From contig JBAYMJ010000025.1 of assembly GCA_041663565.1 (NCBI GenBank), forward strand, positions 1 to 18,668: DNA of 18,668 nt, in the 5' to 3' direction. This document shows positions 7,019 to 12,279 of this stretch, piece by piece. A program made the position numbers and the translations under genes. The stretch's first letter is position 1; each line of letters opens with the position of its first letter. The notes beneath the pieces were generated by a model that did not search any database, was not told the origin of the DNA, and worked only from the letters and a program-made list of their open reading frames with translations. This stretch comes from CAINOH01 sp041663565 (GTDB lineage Archaea > Micrarchaeota > Micrarchaeia > Norongarragalinales > CAINOH01).

Positions 7019-8000
7019 ACAACATCGGAAAAAGATTCGCGCGGGAATCATCGGCGCAACCGGATACACCGGCCACGAGCTAATCAAGATTCTTTCAAGG
7101 CACCCGCACGTCGAACTGGTCGTTCGCAACAGCGAAAGCAATGCAGGCAAGAAAGTCAGCGAGCTGTACCCGGACTTTGAGGGCGACTTGAAATACACCG
7201 GACACTCCATTGACGAGATTAATGCTCTGAAGTTGGACGTCGTGTTTCTTGCGCTTCCGCACACTATTGCGATGGACTGGGCGCCAAAGCTGCACTGCAA
7301 GGTAATCGACTTGAGCGCGGACTACCGGTTCAAGGAAACCGCTGAATACGAGCGCGTTTACAAGCTTGCACACAAGGACCCGAAGGCGAAGGCAGTGTAT
7401 GGCCTGCCTGAACTCTTCTTGGAGCAAATCAAGACCGCGAAGCTTCTTGCAAATCCCGGCTGCTACGCAACCGGCATGATCCTTTCCGGCTACCCGGTAA
7501 AGGACAACGCGGAGTACATGATTTTTGACTGCAAGTCCGGCTGGAGCGGAGCTGGCAAGAGCTCGAAGTATGCCAAGGACGCCTCGATTTCAAAGGACAA
7601 CCTTGTTTCCTACAGCCTTACCGGACACCGGCACAAGTACGAAGTCCAGCAATTTTTGGGAAAGCGCATCAGCTTCACCCCGCACGTAATCGACACGTTC
7701 CGCGGGATGATGATAACCGCACACATACTTCTCAAGAAGCCCTCTGACGCGCAGGAAATCAAGAAGAAGTACAAGGAATTTTACGCGGATGCGAAATTCA
7801 CCAAGGTAATCGATGAGGTGCCTGACCTGCACATGGTGCAGAACACCAACAAACTAATCATCGGCGGCTTTGAGGTTGACGAGAACAACCAGCTCGTGGT
7901 TGTGACGGTTCTTGACAACCTTCTCAAGGGCGCCTCCGGCCAGGCAGTGCAGAACATGAACATAATGTTCGGCTTCGACCAGACCGCCGGCCTAGTTTAG
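7011..8000 (+). CDS. argC: N-acetyl-gamma-glutamyl-phosphate reductase
   Basis: This enzyme reduces N-acetylglutamyl phosphate with NADPH to the semialdehyde that ArgD then aminates. The 329 residues begin with a Rossmann motif GATGYTG (15-21), followed by FLALPH (79-84), DLSADYRF (100-107), the catalytic cysteine in NPGCYATG (Cys151) and the GHRH histidine segment (205-208). The substrate loop reads SGWSGAGK where many homologues have SGxSGAGR. The start overlaps the argD end (ATGGCTGA), with GGTGCTG about 11 nt upstream as ribosome binding site, so argB-argD-argC form one tightly packed operon. Confidence 0.95.
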   Translation: MAEQHRKKIRAGIIGATGYTGHELIKILSRHPHVELVVRNSESNAGKKVSELYPDFEGDLKYTGHSIDEINALKLDVVFLALPHTIAMDWAPKLHCKVIDLSADYRFKETAEYERVYKLAHKDPKAKAVYGLPELFLEQIKTAKLLANPGCYATGMILSGYPVKDNAEYMIFDCKSGWSGAGKSSKYAKDASISKDNLVSYSLTGHRHKYEVQQFLGKRISFTPHVIDTFRGMMITAHILLKKPSDAQEIKKKYKEFYADAKFTKVIDEVPDLHMVQNTNKLIIGGFEVDENNQLVVVTVLDNLLKGASGQAVQNMNIMFGFDQTAGLV

Positions 8001-8012
8001 AGATAAAAAAAT
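8000..8012 (+). promoter_or_regulatory. Possible internal promoter ahead of argJ
   Basis: GATAAAAAAATT overlaps the argC stop, about 47-59 bp before the argJ ATG. It could give argJ its own transcript; argJ is otherwise separated from argC by 58 nt, unlike the tightly coupled genes before it. The sequence is generic A/T-rich, so confidence is low. Confidence 0.3.
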
Positions 8013-8058
8013 TGCAAAGTTTGTATTCATTTAGATTCAAGGAGTGAGCTCAAAAAAA

Positions 8059-9255
8059 ATGGAAATCATTGACGCAGACGTTACAAAGGTAAACGGTTTT
8101 ACGGCACTTGGAAAGAACGTGGGCATAAAGAGCGGAAAGCCCGACTTTGCAGTCATTTACTCGGACACCGTGTGCACCGCCGCTGCCACTTACACCAAGA
8201 ACCTGGTCAAGGGCGCGCCCCTGATAGTCACCAAGGAGCACCTTGCTGATGGGAAGCTCCAGGCAATCGTAATCAACTCCGGCGTTGCGAACGTCTGCAC
8301 TGGGGAAAAGGGCCTTGCGGATGCCAAGGAAATGGCAAGCCTCGCTGCAAAGGAGCTTGGCATAAGTGAAAACAGCGTTGCAGTTGCTTCAACGGGAGTA
8401 ATTGGCAAGTACCTTCCGATGGAAAAAATCCGCGCCGGGATAAAGGGCATAAAGTCCGAGCTTTCAACCGACAGCAACGTCGCGCAAGCCATCATGACAA
8501 CCGACTTGGTGCAGAAGCAAATCTGCGTCAAGGAAGGCAACTTCACAATAGGAGCGATTGCCAAGGGCTCCGGGATGATTCACCCCAACATGGCAACGAT
8601 GCTTGCGTTCATCTGCACCGACGCGCAAATCGAGGCCGCGAAGCTTGATGCGATGCTGAAAAAGATTGTCTCCGACTCATTCAACATGATGACAGTTGAC
8701 ATGGACACCTCGACTTCGGATATGTGCATAGTGCTTGCCAACGGAAAGGCAGGCAAGGTTGACGAGGCCAAGTTCGAGGCCGCGCTTGGTTTTGTGTGCA
8801 AGGAGCTTGCGCGAAAAATCGCAGCTGATGGCGAGGGCGCGACTAAGCTCCTGGAAGTAACCGTAAAGGGCGCTACTGATACCCAGACTGCAAAGATTCT
8901 TGCAAAGTCAATAGTCAGCTCTAATCTGGTCAAGTGCGCCGCCTACGGCAACGACCCCAACTGGGGGCGGATTTTGTGCGCGATGGGAAACTCAGGCGCG
9001 CAGTTCGACCCGCTGAAAGTGGATGTTTACTTCGGCGGCAAGGCGGGAATCGTGGACGCAAAGGACAGCGGCCAAATCAAAATCGTCGAAAACGGAGTCA
9101 CCACGAATTTTGACTATCCCAAAGTCAAGGCAGTGATGGCAAAGACCGCTCTTCCAATCACCATCGACCTGCACTCCGGCTCCGCACAGGCAACCGCCTT
9201 TGGCTGCGACATGACCGAGCAGTACATCGAAATCAATGCACATTACACGACTTGA
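8059..9255 (+). CDS. argJ: Glutamate N-acetyltransferase / ornithine acetyltransferase
   Basis: This enzyme transfers the acetyl group from N-acetylornithine to glutamate, releasing ornithine and regenerating the first intermediate (cyclic pathway). Motifs are NSGVANVCTG (73-82), STGVIGKYLPM (111-121, oxyanion-hole region) and KGSGMIHPNMATMLAF. In that last motif the A-T bond (Ala179-Thr180) is the family's self-cleavage site, making alpha and beta chains with Thr as nucleophile. The ATG at 8059 gives 398 residues and has GGAGTGA 11 nt upstream. An in-frame GTG at 8044 would lie inside that purine run and is less likely. Some family members also use acetyl-CoA; that cannot be told from sequence here. 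No argA/argE was seen in the window. Confidence 0.94.
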   Translation: MEIIDADVTKVNGFTALGKNVGIKSGKPDFAVIYSDTVCTAAATYTKNLVKGAPLIVTKEHLADGKLQAIVINSGVANVCTGEKGLADAKEMASLAAKELGISENSVAVASTGVIGKYLPMEKIRAGIKGIKSELSTDSNVAQAIMTTDLVQKQICVKEGNFTIGAIAKGSGMIHPNMATMLAFICTDAQIEAAKLDAMLKKIVSDSFNMMTVDMDTSTSDMCIVLANGKAGKVDEAKFEAALGFVCKELARKIAADGEGATKLLEVTVKGATDTQTAKILAKSIVSSNLVKCAAYGNDPNWGRILCAMGNSGAQFDPLKVDVYFGGKAGIVDAKDSGQIKIVENGVTTNFDYPKVKAVMAKTALPITIDLHSGSAQATAFGCDMTEQYIEINAHYTT

Positions 9256-9289
9256 ACGGGAGTGCGGGCGCTTTTTAACCACCGGCTCG

Positions 9290-9298
9290 GATTTAAAG
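9290..9298 (+). promoter_or_regulatory. TATA box for a leaderless transcript
   Basis: GATTTAAAG is centred about 27 bp upstream of the ATG at 9321. No Shine-Dalgarno-like sequence lies between them, so the mRNA probably starts at or next to the start codon. Confidence 0.55.
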
Positions 9299-9320
9299 CT
9301 AAAACAGCCACTACCTGAAT

Positions 9321-9638
9321 ATGGCAATTCCCAAGAGGCCGATGCAGACCTCGGAGATAATCCAGAGGCACCTGGTTGAAAAGCTCAACTTCAAGCCGCC
9401 CTTCGACGAGCGTTTCCCGGATGCAAACACGGTTTTCAAGCCCGTCAAATGCCTGAACGGCGACGGCCCGGCCTACGTCACCCACGACCTGATTATCCGC
9501 AACCCCGGCAACATCGGCGAAGAACTGAAAAACTTACAAAGTAAGCTCAGGGAATTGGCAAAAAACAGCAAAATCATAGTAACCAAACCAGACGGGGCAA
9601 ACGGGACGAGATACGTAATCAGGCACCCCGACGACTAG
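9321..9638 (+). CDS. Small hypothetical protein, first of a tandem pair
   Basis: This is a 105-residue soluble protein I do not recognise. It has no Cys cluster, signal peptide or membrane segment. Predicted order by eye: an N-terminal amphipathic helix (about 10-22, SEIIQRHLVEKLNF), a loop region, a beta strand THDLIIRN, a long helix EELKNLQSKLRELAK (67-81), strand KIIVTK and a C-terminal strand GTRYVIRHPDD. The last ~60 residues have the same strand-helix-strand-strand plan and several matching positions as the next gene, which suggests an old duplication. The ATG follows a TATA box by about 27 bp (leaderless). It lies between argJ and the ribosomal cluster, and the context gives no firm functional clue. 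Confidence 0.7.
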   Translation: MAIPKRPMQTSEIIQRHLVEKLNFKPPFDERFPDANTVFKPVKCLNGDGPAYVTHDLIIRNPGNIGEELKNLQSKLRELAKNSKIIVTKPDGANGTRYVIRHPDD

Positions 9639-9643
9639 GCGGC

Positions 9644-9677
9644 CTGCATCCGGGCCTTGCAGCCCGTTTTTAATAAC
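9644..9677 (+). promoter_or_regulatory. Hairpin/T-run terminator overlapping a TATA-type promoter
   Basis: CTGCA (9644-9648) and TGCAG (9658-9662) form a hairpin, followed by CCCGTTTTT. The T-run continues into TTTTTAATAACC (9667-9678), a good archaeal TATA box. One short element may therefore end the 9321 transcript and begin the next; the TATA box is about 38-43 bp before the following gene's TTG start. Confidence 0.45.
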
Positions 9678-9709
9678 CGCAAAATCCACTATGGTAATGG
9701 TGATTCCCT

Positions 9710-10093
9710 TTGGCCCAAGGACCCCAGAAGAAGCTTTCCCTCATAATCAGCAACATGCTGCCGCAAGAGCTTGGGTTCGAGGCGAAGGGGCACGAGACGA
9801 AAATCCAGGAAACATCAAGCCCCGCCCAAAGCAACTCCATAAGACCGTTCCTCCAGCACGGGCAGAATGAAATAATGCACCACATCCGGATAACCCGGGC
9901 CATAAAACTCGCCCATTTCCCGCCAGTGGAAACGCCCAAGGAGGCGGCAGCCGCGCTCAAGACCTACATCGAAAAGAGGACGGGATACCGGGGAGTCTCG
10001 ATTGAAAACTGGCCGGGCACTGGCAACTTCGTAATCATCCACCGCGACGTGTCGGTCCCCGTTCCGGAGCCGCTTGAACGGAAAACAGGATAG
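9710..10093 (+). CDS. Small hypothetical protein, second of a tandem pair
   Basis: This is a 127-residue soluble protein of unknown function. It starts at a TTG with GGTGATT four nt upstream, the same strong binding site used before EF-2. It opens with a basic stretch (MAQGPQKKLSLIISNMLPQELGFEAKG), has a Ser/Gln-rich middle, then IMHHIRITRAIKLAHF, a helix (TPKEAAAALKTYIEKRTG, about 83-100) and a closing pair of strands GVSIENWPGTGNFVIIHRDVSV. The helix plus final strand G-N-F-V-I-I-H-R-D parallels G-T-R-Y-V-I-R-H-P-D at the end of the preceding protein. An ATG at 9691 in another frame opens only a 58-codon frame, and was not chosen. Confidence 0.62.
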   Translation: MAQGPQKKLSLIISNMLPQELGFEAKGHETKIQETSSPAQSNSIRPFLQHGQNEIMHHIRITRAIKLAHFPPVETPKEAAAALKTYIEKRTGYRGVSIENWPGTGNFVIIHRDVSVPVPEPLERKTG

Positions 10094-10120
10094 CCAAGTC
10101 CAGCAAGCCCGGTAAAAACC

Positions 10121-10129
10121 ATTAAAAAC
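10121..10129 (+). promoter_or_regulatory. TATA-like promoter for the eL30 leader and operon
   Basis: ATTAAAAAC lies 28 bp after the preceding gene's stop and predicts transcription from about 10147-10150. This would give the eL30-NusA operon a leader of about 180 nt, far longer than those of the neighbouring genes. Confidence 0.45.
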
Positions 10130-10147
10130 CGCAATATGCACTAAATA

Positions 10148-10327
10148 ATTCCTCTTAGTGGGCCCGCAAGGGCCAATCGGAGAGTAAGCTTCGGCTTGAG
10201 ATCCGCTTAGGAAACAAGGCACGACGCAGTACGATTTAGCCGTATTCCGTTTCGTAAAAAACCCTCGTTTTCCGTCGCAGTTCTCCAACCGGACAGTCAT
10301 GTTTTTACTGTAAAAAGTGATTTGAAT
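10148..10327 (+). ncRNA. Structured 5' leader RNA (or separate small RNA) before rpl30e
   Basis: This 180-nt stretch has no credible ORF but several stable hairpins. (1) 10161-10174: GGCCC / GGGCC closed by a GCAA tetraloop. (2) 10178-10205: twelve stacked positions closed by UUCG. The outer stem is CGGA / UCCG and the inner AAGC / GCUU plus a U-G pair. Between them lie three consecutive G/A mismatches (10182-10184 against 10199-10201). (3) 10221-10255: an imperfect helix of about 12 pairs with a 7-nt loop, TACG / CGTA at its top. (4) Competing hairpins just before the ribosome binding site at 10293-10311 and 10302-10316. CTTAG occurs on both sides of hairpins 1-2 (10154-10158, 10206-10210). 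A cis-acting regulatory leader is the favoured reading because eL30-family proteins bind tandem G/A pairs. A free small RNA is also possible. Confidence 0.5.
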
Positions 10328-10630
10328 ATGGATTTGGGCACTTCGATTCGCATGGCAGTCGACAACGGCAAGATCGTTTTCGGCTCGGACAAGACAAGGA
10401 AGCTCTCGCTTTCGGGCAAGCCCAAGCTGGTGGTTGTTTCGAACAACTGCCCGGCTGAGGTTCGCCAGGACATCGAGCACTTCTGCAGGCTTGCCAAGAT
10501 TACGGTCTACACTTTCCCAGGGACCAGCGTGGAGCTTGGCACGGCGTGCGGCAAGCCGTTCATCATAAGCGCTTTTGCGGTGATGGACTTCGGCAACTCC
10601 GACCTTGCGGAATTGGTGAAGACCAAGTGA
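10328..10630 (+). CDS. rpl30e: Large ribosomal subunit protein eL30 (L30e)
   Basis: This is a 100-residue member of the L7Ae/L30e RNA-binding family and part of the archaeal large subunit. Motifs are the N-terminal helix and GKIVFGSDKTRKLSLSGKPKLVVVSNNCP (14-42), followed by FPGTSVELGTACGKPFIISAFAVMDFGNSDL (64-94), the loop that contacts kink-turn RNA. ATG 10328 is chosen because AGTGATT lies at the right distance; the in-frame TTG at 10322 lies inside that site. The gene overlaps nusA by 4 nt (GTGA). In archaea this gene commonly sits between the RNA polymerase A'' gene and nusA, though the polymerase gene is not here. Confidence 0.95.
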   Translation: MDLGTSIRMAVDNGKIVFGSDKTRKLSLSGKPKLVVVSNNCPAEVRQDIEHFCRLAKITVYTFPGTSVELGTACGKPFIISAFAVMDFGNSDLAELVKTK

Positions 10631-11046
10631 GTGAAAGGAAGCTCTCGCAGGAGGACATCCAGCTGCTCAACTTCGTGGAGCGCGCAACGGGCGCTGCCGC
10701 GGTTGACGTCATCACGGAAGGCAACGCGGTTGTCTTCGTGGTGGCCAAGGGGCAGTTCGGAAGGGCAATCGGAAAAGCAGGCGCAAACATACAGAAATTG
10801 CGCAGGATGATGCCCGGAAAGGAAGTCGAAATAGTTGAGGAGGCGTCCGACGTAAAGGAGCTTCTCACGCACGCATTGTCTCCGGCGATGCTGAAGGGAA
10901 TGGAGCAGAACGAGAAGGGCGAAGTGCTCGTCTCGGTTGACCCCAAGTCAAAAGGGCTCGCAATCGGCAAGGGGGGCGAGCGCATCAAGCGCGCGCGCCT
11001 GCTCGCCAAAAGGCTTTTTGGCGTGGCCGAAGTAAGGATATTGTGA
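10627..11046 (+). CDS. nusA: NusA-like transcription factor with two KH domains
   Basis: The archaeal NusA homologue is thought to act in transcription elongation/termination. It has only the two KH RNA-binding domains and lacks the bacterial N-terminal and S1 regions. The 139 residues fit that form: KH1 with GKAGANI (49-55) and KH2 with GKGGERI (114-120), ending RLLAKRLFGVAEVRIL. The start is the GTG at 10627, which overlaps the eL30 stop as GTGA and suggests translational coupling. The frame is open further upstream, but only inside rpl30e. Next is uS12, 36 nt away, the normal archaeal order. Confidence 0.95.
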   Translation: MSERKLSQEDIQLLNFVERATGAAAVDVITEGNAVVFVVAKGQFGRAIGKAGANIQKLRRMMPGKEVEIVEEASDVKELLTHALSPAMLKGMEQNEKGEVLVSVDPKSKGLAIGKGGERIKRARLLAKRLFGVAEVRIL

Positions 11047-11082
11047 TTATTCGAAAAGTTTCGTTTCAAAACAGGTGTTATA

Positions 11083-11511
11083 ATGGCAAAAGGATTGTTC
11101 GCAGGTAGGATTCTTGAAAGAAACCGCAAGGCCAAGCGCTGGCTCAAGAAGCCCTGGAAACGCAAGGCACTCGGCCTGAAGGCCAAGTTCGACCCCCTTG
11201 AGGGCGCGCCCCAGGCAAAGGGAATCGTCATCAAGAAAGTCGGCATTGAGCAGAAGCAACCGCACTCCGGTATCATCAAGGGCGTAGTTGTGCAGCTCAT
11301 CAAGAACGGCAAGAAAGTCACTGCCCACGCCCCCCGCGACAAGGCCATCACCAAGATTGACGAGCACGACGAGGTCACAATAGAGGGCCTCGGAGGGTCG
11401 CAACGCGGACAGATGGGCTCGATTCCCGGAGTCCGTTACAAAGTCGTGATGGTGAACGGAGTATCCCTTGACCAGCTCAGGCGTGGCAAGAAGGAGAAGC
11501 CGAAGAGATAA
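11083..11511 (+). CDS. rps12: Small ribosomal subunit protein uS12, divergent decoding loop
   Basis: uS12 lines the decoding centre of the small subunit. The 142 residues show the archaeal pattern: PLEGAPQAKGIVIKKVGIEQKQP (38-60), VQLIKNGKKVTA (70-81), PRD...KIDEHDEV (84-98) and IPGVRYKVVMVNGVSL (114-129). Several normally near-invariant positions differ. The decoding loop reads KQPHSGIIK where archaeal/eukaryotic proteins usually have KQPNSAIRK, and GSQRGQMGSIPGVRY replaces the usual GRKGHAVGDIPGVRF-like segment. Pro and Ser of the loop are kept. GGTGTT precedes the ATG. It is followed by uS7, as in most archaea. Confidence 0.95.
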   Translation: MAKGLFAGRILERNRKAKRWLKKPWKRKALGLKAKFDPLEGAPQAKGIVIKKVGIEQKQPHSGIIKGVVVQLIKNGKKVTAHAPRDKAITKIDEHDEVTIEGLGGSQRGQMGSIPGVRYKVVMVNGVSLDQLRRGKKEKPKR

Positions 11512-11553
11512 GCTCTTACTTTTTTCATTTTATTTTCATAAGGTGTTGATCAT

Positions 11554-12204
11554 ATGGCAAAGAACGCTGAAGAAAAGGAAACTGCCGAGCCGGTTGCAAA
11601 GCCGGCCTACAAGGCATTCGGAAAATACGATTACGCAGTCGAGGTGCGCGACATCTCGCTTGCGCCCTACATCTGTCTGCGCGACATCGAGCTCCCGCAC
11701 TCGTTTGCAAGGCACGGCAACAAGCAGTTCGCCAAGTCGAAGGTGAACATTGTCGAGCGCCTGGCAAACAAGCTGATGAGGGGAGGAACTGGGGAGAAAA
11801 TCTCCGGCAGAATCATCCGCACTCACGGAAGGCTCCAGGGCAAGAAGTCCAAGGCGCTTCGCATCGTCGAGGCTGCTTTTGACGAGGTCGAAAAGAGGAC
11901 CAAGCAGAACCCGCTCCAGGTGCTCGTGCGTGCAATCGAGAACTCGGCGCCGAGAGAGGACATCACCCGCGTGCGCTTTGGAGGAATCTCCTACCAGGTC
12001 GCAGTTGACGTCGCGCCTCAGCGCAGGCTTGACCTTGCATTGCGCAACCTGTCGCTTGCTGCCATCATGGGCGCATTCGACAAGAAGGCAACCCTTGCAG
12101 AAGTGCTTGCAAACGAGCTCGTGCTCGCAGGAGCGAACGACCTGAACAGCTACTCGGTAAAGCGCAAGAACGATACCGAGCGCATGGCAAAGTCGGCAAG
12201 ATAA
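11554..12204 (+). CDS. rps7: Small ribosomal subunit protein uS7
   Basis: uS7 is a primary 16S rRNA binder that organises the head of the small subunit and contacts E-site tRNA. The 216 residues include KVNIVERLANKLM (62-74), NPLQVLVRAIENSAPREDITRVRFGGISYQVAVDVAPQRRLDLALR (118-163) and a C-terminal LANELVLAGAND...SYSVKRKNDTERMAKSAR. The first ~20 residues are a charged, Ala/Glu/Pro-rich extension. GGTGTTGATC precedes the ATG. A T-rich stretch separates it from uS12 (11519-11544), so partial termination or a separate promoter between them is possible. Confidence 0.96.
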   Translation: MAKNAEEKETAEPVAKPAYKAFGKYDYAVEVRDISLAPYICLRDIELPHSFARHGNKQFAKSKVNIVERLANKLMRGGTGEKISGRIIRTHGRLQGKKSKALRIVEAAFDEVEKRTKQNPLQVLVRAIENSAPREDITRVRFGGISYQVAVDVAPQRRLDLALRNLSLAAIMGAFDKKATLAEVLANELVLAGANDLNSYSVKRKNDTERMAKSAR

Positions 12205-12241
12205 GTTTTCTTTCCCAATTTTATTTTTCTTATTTCAAGAA

Positions 12242-12259
12242 GGTGGCCGCAAGGCTACT
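12242..12259 (+). promoter_or_regulatory. GCAA-tetraloop hairpin in the EF-2 leader
   Basis: GTGGCC (12243-12248), loop GCAA, GGCTAC (12253-12258) forms six pairs including one G-U, extendable by a G-U at the base. It ends 10 nt before the GGTGATT ribosome binding site of EF-2. It has the same CC-GCAA-GG top as the first hairpin of the eL30 leader. Confidence 0.4.
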
Positions 12260-12279
12260 CATATTTCATGGTGATTTGA

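Noticed and set aside
9691..9870. ATG-started short frame overlapping the start of the second small hypothetical gene
   Set aside because: It ends after 58 codons, whereas the TTG frame has GGTGATT at the right distance and resembles the neighbouring gene.
10148..10327. tRNA, box C/D sRNA, SRP RNA or RNase P RNA in the eL30 leader
   Set aside because: There is no TpsiC-like GTTCGAATC, no paired C (RTGATGA) and D (CTGA) boxes, and no recognisable SRP or RNase P core. The region is better described as a structured leader.
10563..11378. 271-codon antisense frame opposite nusA and uS12
   Set aside because: It is Ser/Thr/Pro-rich in the manner of shadow frames of GC-biased genes, and overlaps two conserved genes completely.
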